Assembly: GCF_000721075.1 (NCBI RefSeq)
Contig: NZ_JOEQ01000022.1
Coordinates: 77,232-141,231, forward strand
Source of the DNA: Streptosporangium amethystogenes
GTDB lineage: Bacteria > Actinomycetota > Actinomycetes > Streptosporangiales > Streptosporangiaceae
DNA: 64,000 nt
Reading direction: 5' to 3'
Made by a program: the position numbers and the translations under genes. The notes beneath the pieces are model-generated. The model saw only the letters and a program-made list of their open reading frames with translations. It searched no databases and was not told where the DNA came from. This document shows, piece after piece, positions 45,331 through 54,009 of the stretch (position 1 is its first letter; every line of letters begins with the position of its first letter).

Positions 45331-45951
45331 TCAGCTCTGGCCGGCCTCCTGGGCCACCCGCTCCAGCCGGTCGCGGTACTCCTCCCACCACGACCGGTCG
45401 CCCGGTGCCAGGTTGTCGTTGTCCTCCCGCACCCCGGCGGCCCCGTCGATGAGCTCCCGGACGATGTCGGCGTGCCCGGCATGCCGCTGGATCTCGGCGA
45501 TCAGGTGGGCCAGGACCCGGTGCAGCGTCGGCTTGTTCTGCCCTTCGGCCCACCACGGCACGTGGCCGGTCTCGTCCAGTCCCAGCGCCTCGATGGTGGC
45601 GTCCGCGTGCTCCCACGCCCGCCGGTACAGCCCGACGATGTACTCGCGGGACTCCTCGGCGGTGGCCCACATGTCGGCGTTGGGGACCTCGGCGGCGGGG
45701 TCCATGTCCTCCAGGCGACCGGTGGGGCCGAACCAGGGCACCTTCTCCTCGAAGTGCCGCCCGAACACGTATCCCAGATAGAGCAACTCGACGCCGATCA
45801 GGTGTTTGACCAGCCCCAGCAGGTTGGTGCCGGTCGGCGTCATCGGGCGGCGGACGTCGTACTCCGAGAGCCCGTCGAGCTTCCACAGCAGCGCCTCACG
45901 CGCCCGCTGCAGATACCGATGCATATCGGCTTTCAGTTCTTTTTCGGTCAT
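45331..45951 (-). CDS. DinB-family (DUF664) protein
   Basis: 206 residues of helical DinB fold. The likely metal-binding His residues are in LLGLVKHLIGVE and in HRVLAHLIAEIQRHAGHADI, as in mycothiol/bacillithiol transferases. It sits 32 bases downstream of the VOC gene on the same strand and close to a divergent sigma factor gene, a set often seen together as an ECF-controlled group. Substrate unknown. A truncated paralogue lies at 53.8 kb. Confidence 0.85.
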   Translation of the reverse strand: MTEKELKADMHRYLQRAREALLWKLDGLSEYDVRRPMTPTGTNLLGLVKHLIGVELLYLGYVFGRHFEEKVPWFGPTGRLEDMDPAAEVPNADMWATAEESREYIVGLYRRAWEHADATIEALGLDETGHVPWWAEGQNKPTLHRVLAHLIAEIQRHAGHADIVRELIDGAAGVREDNDNLAPGDRSWWEEYRDRLERVAQEAGQS

Positions 45952-45983
45952 GTCAGCCCATTTTCTTTGATCGGGGACGAATG

Positions 45984-46337
45984 TCAGGGGCTCAGTAGGC
46001 CGACGGCGTTGCCGTCGGGATCGGTGAACACGGCTATCCGCCCCATCCCGGGCACGCTCTGCGGCTCCAGCCTCCGGCTGCCACCGAGCTTCTCCGCCCG
46101 CTCAAGGGCGGTGTCCACGTCGTCGACCGGGAAGTAGACGACGATCCCGGTGTAGGGACTGTCCGGACCGGCCTGGCCGATCCCGCCCGCCGGCCGGCCG
46201 CCCTCCCCGCCCACCAGCGCGTAGGTCTCGTCCAGCACGTTCATCGACCAGCCGAACATCTCCCGGTAGAAGTGTCGCGCTCGCGGTGCGTCGGGGGTGG
46301 AGATGTCGAACCAGCCGGGCACGGGATGGTGGGTCAT
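45984..46337 (-). CDS. VOC-family (glyoxalase/bleomycin resistance-like) protein
   Basis: 117 residues, one paired beta-alpha-beta-beta-beta unit set: PGWFDISTPDAPRARHFYRE at the start and FTDPDGNAVGLL at the end. Such proteins bind a metal and act in detoxification. ATG 46337 follows AGGAGG. Divergent from the ECF sigma-SnoaL gene by 74 bp, so it is a probable target of that factor. Confidence 0.85.
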   Translation of the reverse strand: MTHHPVPGWFDISTPDAPRARHFYREMFGWSMNVLDETYALVGGEGGRPAGGIGQAGPDSPYTGIVVYFPVDDVDTALERAEKLGGSRRLEPQSVPGMGRIAVFTDPDGNAVGLLSP

Positions 46338-46411
46338 GGGAATCCTCCTGGTGGGTGCGGCGGTACTGCCGTCGAAAAGGAGACCGCCACCGTGCGGCAG
46401 AATCATCGCCT

Positions 46412-47461
46412 GTGAGCGAAGTTTCTTCCGCACGGACCGAGGACCCCGACCTGGCGCGGGCACGCGACGGCGACGACGCGGCCTTCACCCGCCTCGTGGA
46501 GCCACTCCGCCGGGAGCTGCACGCCCACTGCTACCGCATGCTCGGCTCCACCCATGACGCCGACGACGCCCTGCAGGACGCCCTGCTGCGGGCGTGGCGA
46601 GGGCTCGCGCGCTTCGAGGGCCGTAGCTCGCTGCGCTCGTGGCTTTACACCGTGGCCACCCACACCTGCCTGGACACCGTCGAACGCCGCGGCAGGCGGG
46701 CGATGCCCGTCGACCTCGGCCCGTCCAGCGACCACGCCATGGTCGGCGAGGCCCCGCTCGCCGACGTCGCCTGGCTGGGCCCCTACCCCGACGCGGGCCT
46801 CGCCGAAGGGCCGGCCGCCCCGGACGCACGCTACGAGCAGCGCGAAGCCGTCGAGCTGGCCTTCGTCGCCGCCCTGCAGCACCTGCCGGGCAACCAGCGG
46901 GCGGCGCTGCTGCTCTTCGAGGTCCTCGGCTTCTCCGCCGCCGAGATCGCCACCACGATGGACACCAGCGTCGCATCGGTGAACAGTGCCCTGCAGCGAG
47001 CCCGCCGGATCGTCGCGGAGAAGGTCCCCTCCCGCAGCCAGCAGCGGACACTGCGGAAGGTCGGCGACGCGCGCCTGCGAGAGATCGTCGCCGGGTACTC
47101 CTCCGCGTTGGAAAGCGGCGACGCCGACGCCCTGGTCGCGCTGCTGACCGAGGACGTCACCTGGTCGATGCCGCCGCTGGCGCACTGGTACCACGGCCTG
47201 GCGGCCGTCACCGACTTCGCCGTACGGGTCCCGCTGACCGACTGTCCTGGCTGGCGGAACCTCCCGACCAGCGCGAACGGCCAGCCCACGGTGGCCTCCT
47301 ACGTCTGGCACGACGAGTTCGGCGGGTACCTCGCCTGGGCGCTCAACGTGCTGACCCTGCGCGGCGACCGGATCTGTGAGATCACCTCGTTCATCGGCCC
47401 CGACCACTTCGTACCCTTCGGACTGCCCGCCTCGCTGCCCCTCAAAGAGCGCGATACATGA
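46412..47461 (+). CDS. ECF sigma factor with C-terminal SnoaL-like domain
   Basis: 349 residues. Region 2 (HAHCYRMLGSTHDADDALQD, ALLRAWRGLARFEGRSSLRS) and region 4 (LPGNQRAALLLFEVLGFSAA) are followed from about residue 215 by a SnoaL-like domain (VAGYSSALESGDADALVALL, EDVTWSMPP). In this group the extra domain acts as a built-in regulator in place of an anti-sigma. GTG 46412 is the start. Next to DinB and VOC genes that probably belong to its regulon. Its 3' end overlaps the convergent acetyltransferase gene by 20 bp. Confidence 0.9.
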   Translation: MSEVSSARTEDPDLARARDGDDAAFTRLVEPLRRELHAHCYRMLGSTHDADDALQDALLRAWRGLARFEGRSSLRSWLYTVATHTCLDTVERRGRRAMPVDLGPSSDHAMVGEAPLADVAWLGPYPDAGLAEGPAAPDARYEQREAVELAFVAALQHLPGNQRAALLLFEVLGFSAAEIATTMDTSVASVNSALQRARRIVAEKVPSRSQQRTLRKVGDARLREIVAGYSSALESGDADALVALLTEDVTWSMPPLAHWYHGLAAVTDFAVRVPLTDCPGWRNLPTSANGQPTVASYVWHDEFGGYLAWALNVLTLRGDRICEITSFIGPDHFVPFGLPASLPLKERDT

Positions 47462-47930
47462 CGTGCAACCCGACATAGCCCTTCGTCGGGTGCAGAAAAC
47501 CCTCCGGCACCGTGCCCAGCACCTCGAAGCCGAGCGACTCGTACAGTTTCACCGCGTGCGCGTTGGTCTCCACGACCGCGTTGAACTGCATCGCGCGAAA
47601 GCCGGCCGCCCGTGCCCACTCCAGCGTGTACGCGCAGAGCGCCCGGCCCACGCCCTGCCCGGAACGCGCTGGATCGACCATGTAGCTGGCGCTCGCGACA
47701 TGCGAGCCGTTGCCCGACTGGTTGTTGTTCATCTTCGCCGTGCCCAGGACCTCCCCCGCGTCGTCGACGGCGACGACCGTACGGTTCGGCGGCGGCAACA
47801 GCCACCAGTCGCGCCCGGTGTCCCGCCCGAGGTCGGTCGGGTAGGTGAAGGTCTCACCGGCGGTGACGATCTCATGAAAGAACGGCCAGATGGCGGGCCA
47901 GTCCTCAGCGGTGGCTTCCCTGATCAGCAT
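47442..47930 (-). CDS. GNAT-family N-acetyltransferase
   Basis: 162 residues. The acetyl-CoA loop is SASYMVDPARSGQGVGRALC with FNAVVETNAHAVKLYESLGF after it, a full GNAT core. It begins MLIREATAEDWPAI, a typical amine/amino-acid acetyltransferase N-terminus. The last 20 bp overlap the 3' end of the sigma gene on the other strand. Substrate unknown. Confidence 0.88.
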   Translation of the reverse strand: MLIREATAEDWPAIWPFFHEIVTAGETFTYPTDLGRDTGRDWWLLPPPNRTVVAVDDAGEVLGTAKMNNNQSGNGSHVASASYMVDPARSGQGVGRALCAYTLEWARAAGFRAMQFNAVVETNAHAVKLYESLGFEVLGTVPEGFLHPTKGYVGLHVMYRAL

Positions 47931-48107
47931 CCGCACATGGTGCCGGTTGGGACGCGAAGCCCGCCAACCCTTTTCGCCCGCACCTCGGGCCGGGAGCGAC
48001 GGTTTCCGCTGGCCGACCACCGTCGTCAGCCGGGTCTGCCCGGAAACGCTTCGCGTCGCTCGGTCCAAGTAGAGGTGTAAGGGCGAACGACGAAGGGAGC
48101 GAGGCCA

Positions 48108-48653
48108 GTGCGCCTCAGTGAGGATCCCGAGGCCTTCGAGGCCTTCTACCGCCGCCACGTCGACGCTGTCATGCGGTTCGTCGTACGCCGGGTGAGCGAC
48201 CCTCATCTGGCCGCCGACCTGACCGCTGACACCTTCCTGGCGGCCCTGGACTCGGCGAACACCTACCGGCCCGGCCGGGGCAGTGAGATCGCGTGGCTGT
48301 ACGGCGTGGCACGCAACGTCGTATCGGCCCACCATCGCAGGGCGGCGCGCGAGGTGCGGGCGACCGGCCGCGTCGCGGGCAGACGAATGATGGACGACAA
48401 CGATCTCACCCGGATGGAGGAGCGGATCGACGCCGAGCGCCGGATGCGGCGCGCGCTGGAGGCGATGGCGGGCCTGCCCGAGGGCGAGCGGGCCGTGCTG
48501 GAGCTCGTGGCGATCGACCAGCTCACCGTCACGGAAGCCGCCACGGCCCTGGGCATCGGCAAGGTCACCGCACGAGTCCGGTTACATCGGGCCAGACGCG
48601 CCCTGGAAAACGTCGCTTCGCCGTCGGCTGTGTACGTGAAGGGAGAGGCGTGA
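48108..48653 (+). CDS. ECF sigma factor
   Basis: 181 residues, regions 2 and 4 only: FEAFYRRHVDAVMRFVVRRV and TADTFLAALDSANTYRPG in region 2, LPEGERAVLELVAIDQLTVT and TARVRLHRARRAL in region 4. GTG 48108 follows GGGAG-GCGAGGCC. Overlaps the next gene (GTGA at 48650-48653), which codes for a single-pass membrane protein and is its likely functional partner. Confidence 0.9.
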   Translation: MRLSEDPEAFEAFYRRHVDAVMRFVVRRVSDPHLAADLTADTFLAALDSANTYRPGRGSEIAWLYGVARNVVSAHHRRAAREVRATGRVAGRRMMDDNDLTRMEERIDAERRMRRALEAMAGLPEGERAVLELVAIDQLTVTEAATALGIGKVTARVRLHRARRALENVASPSAVYVKGEA

Positions 48654-49330
48654 GCGGCAACTTCGAAGAGCGCCTGCTCAGTGCACTCAAGGCAGAGATC
48701 ACTACAAGGATGGAGGAAGAGGACATGGCTGTTCGGACACCGGTGCGACGCGGCCCGGACCGTCGCTTCCTGAGCCTGTCCGCCGCGGTGGCGGGGGCCG
48801 CGGCGGCCGCCACGGTGGCGCTCACCCTGTTCGTCGGAGCCGGCACGCCGGCCTATGCGGTGGACAAGGGCGCGGACGGATCGGTCGAGGTGCGGATCAA
48901 CGAGTTCCGCGACCCCGGCGAGCTGCAGGCCGAGCTCGCCGGCGCGGGTGTCAGGGCGGTGGTCGACTACCTCCCCGCGGGCCAGACCTGCCGGCCCTCC
49001 CGGGGCGAGCCGGCGGGCGCGGGCGGGCAGATGCAGGTCGGCATCGGCAAGGAGGGCAAGGGAATCGCGTTCAAGATCGAAAAGGGGCAGGTCGGTGCGG
49101 ACCAGACGCTGGTCCTGGCGATCACCGTCGACCAGGCCGGAGCGGACAGGCCACCCATGGCGACCTCGCTGCAGGTGGTCAAGGGGACGGTCGCGCCCTG
49201 CGAGGCGACCCCCCTGCCCCTCCCCACCGACTCGTCCACCGGCGAGAACAAGGGCGAGGAGGGACCCGGTCACCACACTGAGAGCGGCGGCAAGGACGGC
49301 GGTCCCAGCCTGAACACCAGCACCGGCTGA
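48650..49330 (+). CDS. Single-pass membrane protein coupled to ECF sigma
   Basis: 226 residues: a cytosolic N-terminal part of about 40 residues, one membrane helix (SLSAAVAGAAAAATVALTLF) and a Pro/Gly-rich extracytoplasmic region with a conserved-looking pair of cysteines. No zinc-binding anti-sigma motif is present in the cytosolic part. The overlapping start and topology suggest a membrane-linked modulator of the sigma factor, not yet assigned to a family. Confidence 0.7.
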   Translation: MSGNFEERLLSALKAEITTRMEEEDMAVRTPVRRGPDRRFLSLSAAVAGAAAAATVALTLFVGAGTPAYAVDKGADGSVEVRINEFRDPGELQAELAGAGVRAVVDYLPAGQTCRPSRGEPAGAGGQMQVGIGKEGKGIAFKIEKGQVGADQTLVLAITVDQAGADRPPMATSLQVVKGTVAPCEATPLPLPTDSSTGENKGEEGPGHHTESGGKDGGPSLNTSTG

Positions 49331-49343
49331 CGCCGTTGGACCA

Positions 49344-49381
49344 GGCCCGGCGGCCTCCCCGAGCAGCGGGGCCGCCGGGCC
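49344..49381. terminator. Terminator between convergent genes
   Basis: Perfect 12-bp arms GGCCCGGCGGCC/GGCCGCCGGGCC around a 14-base loop, 14 bases past the membrane-protein stop. Confidence 0.75.
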
Positions 49382-49458
49382 GACGCCATGCGCCGGGCGG
49401 ACTCCTCCCCCTGCGCGCCGCATCTGGAACCCCACCGGGCCCGCGCCAGGACGGCCGG

Positions 49459-50607
49459 CTATCGCGGTCGTACTGTCCGGAAGAACTGCCGGATGTCCGA
49501 GACCAGCAGGTCCGGGGCCTGGAGTGAGGCGAAGTGGCCGCCGCGGGAGTGCCGCGACCAGTGAGTGATCGTGTTCGACAACTCCGCCAGCCCGCGGATC
49601 GCCCGGTCTCCGGGGAAGTTCGCCACACCCGTCGGGACCGGTGCGGGCTCGGGACGTGGGCCCCACGACTCCGGTCCGGCCTCACGGTAGAGCCGAGCTG
49701 CTGATCCCGCGGTCGCGGTCAGCCAGAAGATCGTGACGTCGGTCAGGATGACGTCGCGGTCGACGGGGGTCTGCTCGGTCCGGGCGGGGTCCCAGTCCAC
49801 GAACCATTCCAGGTTCCACGCGAGCTGACCGGCCGGGGAGTCGTTGAGCGCGTACGCCAGGGTCTGCGGCCGGTTGGCCATCTGGGTGGCGTAGCCGGAG
49901 CGGCCGTACCACCACCGCTGGTTCTGCTCGGCCTGCTCCCGGTCCGCCGCGGAGAGCGTGTCCAGTTCGCTGGGATCGGCCGCTGTCGCGGCGTTGGCCG
50001 GCGCGTTGACATGGACGCCGATGACGTGCTCGGAGTCCACCCGGCCGATCGCCGGGGAGATGATGCTGCCCCAGTCGCCGCCCTGAGTGCCGTAACGCCG
50101 GTATCCCAGACGTCGCATCAGCTCGGCCCAGGCCCGCGCGGTGCGGTTGATCCCCCAGCCGGTCTCCCGCGTCGGCCCGGAGAACGCGAAGCCCGGCAGC
50201 GAGGGGACGACGAGGTGGAAGGCGTCCGCCGGGTCCCCGCCGTGTGACCGCGGATCGGTCAGCGGCCCGAGGATGTCCAGGAAGTCGTACACCGTGCTCG
50301 GCCACCCGTGAGTGATGATCAGCGGGGTGGCGTCCGGCTCGGGCGAGCGTACGTGCAGGAAATGGATGTTCTGCTCGTCGATCTCCGTGGTGAACTGCGG
50401 GACCTTGTTGAGGCGGGCCTCGTGCTCCCGCCAGTCGTAGCCGGTGCGCCAGTAGTCGACCAGTTCGACGAGGTGGTCCCTGTTCACCCCGTAGGACCAG
50501 CCGACGCCGGGCAGTTCGTCCGGCCAGCGGGTACGGGCCAGCCGGTCCCGCAGGTCGTCGAGGTCGGCCTGCGGGACATCGATGCGGAAGGGCGTTTCTG
50601 TGCTCAT
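49459..50607 (-). CDS. Epoxide hydrolase, EHN/alpha-beta-hydrolase type
   Basis: 382 residues. The N-terminal EHN domain ([30 protein letters not shown]) precedes an alpha/beta-hydrolase: oxyanion motif [10 protein letters not shown], nucleophile Asp in GGDWGS, and a terminal His in [11 protein letters not shown]. This matches soluble epoxide hydrolases that open epoxides to diols. ATG 50607. Divergent from the WYL regulator across a strong operator, so probably repressed or activated by it. Confidence 0.92.
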   Translation of the reverse strand: MSTETPFRIDVPQADLDDLRDRLARTRWPDELPGVGWSYGVNRDHLVELVDYWRTGYDWREHEARLNKVPQFTTEIDEQNIHFLHVRSPEPDATPLIITHGWPSTVYDFLDILGPLTDPRSHGGDPADAFHLVVPSLPGFAFSGPTRETGWGINRTARAWAELMRRLGYRRYGTQGGDWGSIISPAIGRVDSEHVIGVHVNAPANAATAADPSELDTLSAADREQAEQNQRWWYGRSGYATQMANRPQTLAYALNDSPAGQLAWNLEWFVDWDPARTEQTPVDRDVILTDVTIFWLTATAGSAARLYREAGPESWGPRPEPAPVPTGVANFPGDRAIRGLAELSNTITHWSRHSRGGHFASLQAPDLLVSDIRQFFRTVRPR

Positions 50608-50623
50608 GCCGCCCACCCTCCGC

Positions 50624-50654
50624 CCTGTGTAGGACAGCTCCGTTCCTACACAGG
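50624..50654. promoter_or_regulatory. Operator for the WYL regulator
   Basis: CCTGTGTAGGA-9-TCCTACACAGG, a perfect 11-bp inverted repeat centred in the 62-bp divergent gap. The position suits joint control of both genes. Confidence 0.75.
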
Positions 50655-50669
50655 AGCGATAGTGGAGGA

Positions 50670-51629
50670 ATGTTGGAAACACCCGCCCGGCTGCTGCGGC
50701 TGCTGTCGTTGCTGCAGACGCACCGCGACTGGACCGGTACGGAACTCGCCGAGCGGCTGGGGGTCACCACCAGGACGGTGCGGCGCGATGTCGACAGGCT
50801 CCGCGAGCTGGGGTACTCGATCCACGCCTCGATGGGCCCGGTCGGCGGCTACCGGCTTGGCGCCGGTACTTCGCTGCCCCCGCTGCTGCTGGACGACGAG
50901 GAGGCGGTGGCGGTCACGGTCGGGCTGCACGGTGTGGCGGGGATCGAGGAGGCTTCGCTGCGCGCCCTGACCAAGGTCGAGCAGCTGCTGCCGTCCCGGT
51001 TGCGGCACCGGGTCACCGCGCTGAGAAGCGCGGTGGTCGCGATGCCGTCCAAGGGCGGGCCCACCGTGCGGGCGACGGTGCTCACCGCGATCTCGGCCGC
51101 GATCCGGGCCGCCGAGACGCTGCGTTTCGACTACGTCGGCCACCACGGGGCCGAGTCCCGCCGCGACGTCGAGCCACATCGCCTCGTCTGCTGGGGGCGG
51201 AGGTGGTACCTGGTCGGCTGGGACGTCGAACGGACGGACTGGCGCACCTTCCGGGTCGACCGGATGTCCCCGCGAACGCCCAACGGTCCCCGGTTCACCC
51301 ATCGTGAACCACCCGACGGTGACGTGGCGGCCTACCTGTGCAGAACGATGGGCTTCGAGATGTGGCCGCTCCGCGCCCGGTTGCGGGTGCACGCCTCCGC
51401 GACGGACGTCGCCGGGCGCGTCAGCGGACTGGTGACCCCCGTCGACGACCACACCTGCCTGCTGGAGATGGCCTCGGACTCGTTCGACCTCATCGTGTTC
51501 ACGGTGGGCATGCTCGACGTCGACTTCGAGGTCGAGTCACCCCCGGAACTCGCCCGGCACCTCCGCAAACTGTCCACCCGCCTCGCCAACGCGGCCACCG
51601 GAACCGGCCAGCGCTCCGTGACGAGGTGA
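50670..51629 (+). CDS. YafY/WYL-domain transcriptional regulator
   Basis: 319 residues: an N-terminal DeoR-like HTH ([36 protein letters not shown]) then a WYL domain ([38 protein letters not shown]) and a C-terminal WCX region. WYL proteins bind ligands such as nucleotides or small metabolites. Divergent from the epoxide hydrolase over a clear operator, so autoregulation with control of detoxification is likely. Confidence 0.9.
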   Translation: MLETPARLLRLLSLLQTHRDWTGTELAERLGVTTRTVRRDVDRLRELGYSIHASMGPVGGYRLGAGTSLPPLLLDDEEAVAVTVGLHGVAGIEEASLRALTKVEQLLPSRLRHRVTALRSAVVAMPSKGGPTVRATVLTAISAAIRAAETLRFDYVGHHGAESRRDVEPHRLVCWGRRWYLVGWDVERTDWRTFRVDRMSPRTPNGPRFTHREPPDGDVAAYLCRTMGFEMWPLRARLRVHASATDVAGRVSGLVTPVDDHTCLLEMASDSFDLIVFTVGMLDVDFEVESPPELARHLRKLSTRLANAATGTGQRSVTR

Positions 51630-52109
51630 GGGCTCCCCCGTCACCGGAATCGACCCGACGGCGATGTTCGGTGTCGGCCAGGTCAGTGGGGTGAGTCCAG
51701 CAGAAGGTCTCGGCGGGGCTCGCCGTCACGCGTACCCTTTCACCCTGCTGATGGCCGACATACTCGGAAGTATGTCGCTCACCGGTACGGCGAGGGCGAT
51801 GACCGGCGTAATCCCGCGTTTGCGCGGGTGACGACAGCGGAGGGTTGCCGGGGCGAGGATCGTCGAGGCTTCGAGGACCTCCCCGCGGACGCCTATCCGC
51901 CATGACCGCGGGATCGTTCGAGGTTCCGGCGGCGGGAGTCCTGGGTGTCAGACCTGTTCGTCGCCGAGACCGGCCTGACATTCGAGTCATGGCAGACATC
52001 TGGTCAGAGCCACAACTCCCCGGCTGTAATACGGGCGACGCTTCCAGCGATGTCGTGGCAGGGACACACGAGAAACTCCATCCACAGGCCCCTCCGGCGA
52101 GAGCAGCAC
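51630..52109. other. Intergenic
   Basis: 480 bases. It contains a palindrome at 51756-51777 and a short CCCGCG-TTTG-CGCGGG hairpin at 51813-51828, otherwise nothing resembling a gene. In-frame upstream starts of the next protein exist from 51945 but lack ribosome sites. Confidence 0.4.
51756..51777. promoter_or_regulatory. Orphan palindrome (9-4-9)
   Basis: CGACATACT-CGGA-AGTATGTCG. A perfect dyad of regulator-site size with no adjacent regulator on the downstream side. It could belong to the next gene's promoter or to a lost gene. Confidence 0.4.
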
Positions 52110-52943
52110 ATGTCGAAATCAAAGAGGAAGAGTGCTGCTCGCCCGAATGTGCAACAGGTCCGCCAGGAGGCTCCACCCGACGACCCGCCACCGAAGAGCC
52201 TGGGCGCGAAACTGCTTTCCGGCCCTCGTTTCATCCTTGTCACCGTACTGACCGTGGCGATCGGCGCGGCCATTCCCAAGATAGTGGAGATATCCTCGGA
52301 GCGGCTTCTCCCTGAGATCCATGCCGTGGCCAAAGAGGATGACGACGTCATCGACGACTGGTCCCAGGCGACCGCGGACACCATCGACTTCGGAACGGCG
52401 CGACAACTGTCCAAGGGCGGTCAGATCTTCGGTGACCCCGCCATAAAGGCACGCCTGGTCAAGACCAACCTCCAGGGGGTGAAGCTGATCATAGAGGGAT
52501 CTCGAACGGAAGCCGTCAGGATCATAGGCATGCGGGCCAGAGTCCTGAAGGTCACGCCGGTCGTCTCGGGGACACTGTTCCGGTACGGCCCCCAGGGAGG
52601 GGAAAAGAGTGTAAAGGTGGGCTTCGACCTGAAGTCACCGAATCCCATTGCCCGAGAAGTGCTGGAGCCCTCCTCGCCAGACATCAAACTCGGCTCCTAT
52701 TACTTCGCCTCGCAGAGCGAACTACTCAAAAAGGGCGAGTCCAAGGTGTTTGAGATAACCACCGTCGCAGGACCCTATACGTATGAGTGGGATATCCAGA
52801 TAGACCTGGCGGCACAGGGCAGAACGTGGTCGATATACCGCCCGGACAAACCTTTCCGGGTTTCCGGGGTGTCCCGGAAGTACGTTCACCAGTACGAGTT
52901 CGACCTGGGCCCCAACCGCTGGGATCGCGCCAAAGGTAAGTGA
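52110..52943 (+). CDS. Hypothetical single-pass membrane protein
   Basis: 277 residues. A basic, Pro-rich cytosolic tail (50 residues) leads to one membrane helix (RFILVTVLTVAIGAAIPKIV), then an extracytoplasmic beta-rich region. No family recognised. The DNA uses more A/T in third positions than neighbouring genes. Paired with the next gene nine bases downstream, so probably co-transcribed. The combination of lower GC and lack of homologues hints at acquisition. Confidence 0.65.
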   Translation: MSKSKRKSAARPNVQQVRQEAPPDDPPPKSLGAKLLSGPRFILVTVLTVAIGAAIPKIVEISSERLLPEIHAVAKEDDDVIDDWSQATADTIDFGTARQLSKGGQIFGDPAIKARLVKTNLQGVKLIIEGSRTEAVRIIGMRARVLKVTPVVSGTLFRYGPQGGEKSVKVGFDLKSPNPIAREVLEPSSPDIKLGSYYFASQSELLKKGESKVFEITTVAGPYTYEWDIQIDLAAQGRTWSIYRPDKPFRVSGVSRKYVHQYEFDLGPNRWDRAKGK

Positions 52944-52952
52944 GGCGGGGAT

Positions 52953-53642
52953 ATGAAGATGAGCACCGGCCTCCGCGTGGCCGCAGTTGTTCTGTCGGGG
53001 CTGATCGCCTTTACCCTGTCGCAGTACCTGCTGCGCGAGACGACGCCGGAAATCGTGGAGAGCGGCCCGCGCGTCAACATACACTCGAAAGCCGAGCTGC
53101 TCCAACTGCTCCCCGGACTGGGAGACGTCGCTGGACTGTCCGGAACGTCGGCCGAAGATTGGATAGACGGTTTCGGCCGCGTGAACTTCTACGACTGCCT
53201 GCCGGCTCTGGACACCAACGCCGTCGATATCGCCCCACCGTACATCGAGGCGAAGTTCACCATGGAGAATAACGCCGTGGTGGTCGTCACATTTGGCCGT
53301 ATCGCACCGTCCGACGTCCAGAAGGCTCAGGACTCGCTCCACAGGGCGAAAAATTCCTGCTCCGAAAGAGGCTCGCCCGTTAAAAATTCCGAAACCGAGG
53401 GCCTCTGGACGTTCACCCGGTACTCTCCCGCACCTTTGGGTAACGCTTCGCTCGCATACACGTACAGCTATAAACCAGACTCGGGGCTTGACAGCAGCGC
53501 GGGGAGAATAATATACGCGATCTCAAACGGCTGGGGTCTGACCGCGGCCACCGATGAGGCCTCCGGCGCGGCATTGAATTCGTTGCTGCCCCGGATACTG
53601 GCTCGCCTGGACGAGGCGGTCGACACGAAATTCTTGCGATGA
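52953..53642 (+). CDS. Hypothetical secreted or membrane-anchored protein
   Basis: 229 residues with an N-terminal hydrophobic stretch (VAAVVLSGLIAFTLSQYLL) that may be a signal anchor. The rest is a globular domain with two cysteines (DCLPALD, KNSCSE) and no recognised motif. It shares the less GC-biased codon use of the previous gene. Start is an ATG nine bases after its stop (two ATGs close together, 52953 and 52959). Confidence 0.65.
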   Translation: MKMSTGLRVAAVVLSGLIAFTLSQYLLRETTPEIVESGPRVNIHSKAELLQLLPGLGDVAGLSGTSAEDWIDGFGRVNFYDCLPALDTNAVDIAPPYIEAKFTMENNAVVVVTFGRIAPSDVQKAQDSLHRAKNSCSERGSPVKNSETEGLWTFTRYSPAPLGNASLAYTYSYKPDSGLDSSAGRIIYAISNGWGLTAATDEASGAALNSLLPRILARLDEAVDTKFLR

Positions 53643-53767
53643 GCCCACTCTTGGGGCACCCGATGACCGCTCCGGATTTCGCAGGCGGGAGAATTGTGGG
53701 CAATGACTGACAGCCGGGTTTCCGCTCCCTTTCTTGGCGATGAGCGCACAACGATCTCTCGGCCGAG

Positions 53768-53917
53768 ATGCCGCCGGACGCCGCCGGAAAGCGGCGGCGC
53801 CATGGGCGGGACCGCTCCCACCGCTGGATCCTGGTCCACATGATCGAGGAGTACGCCCGGCACAACGGCCACGCCGACCTGCTGCGCGAGCGGATCGACG
53901 GCGTCACCGGCGAATAG
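53768..53917 (+). pseudogene. DinB/DUF664 gene, C-terminal remnant
   Basis: Open frame ending [31 protein letters not shown], the highly conserved last 35 residues of the DUF664 branch of DinB proteins. The rest of the ~170-residue protein is absent: only about 13 unrelated residues follow the ATG at 53768. A 3' fragment left after deletion, near the recent-looking pair of orphan genes. Confidence 0.75.
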
Positions 53918-54009
53918 CCCGATCCCCCGCCGTGCTCACGCGCAGGCTCCCGTCCGTCGGGAGGGCACGCTCATCATCCCGGCCGGCGAGAGATTGACCG
54001 GAACCAGGG

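Noticed and set aside
48650..49330. Classical zinc anti-sigma factor next to the ECF sigma
   Set aside because: The cytosolic part lacks the HxxxCxxC motif, so only a general membrane-partner call is justified.
51813..51828. CCCGCG-TTTG-CGCGGG hairpin resembling part of a type I-E CRISPR repeat
   Set aside because: Only a single copy, with no spaced repetition or cas genes nearby.
53643..53767. Start of a gene leading into the DinB tail
   Set aside because: No start or domain of DinB precedes 53768; the sequence gives no coherent N-terminal half.
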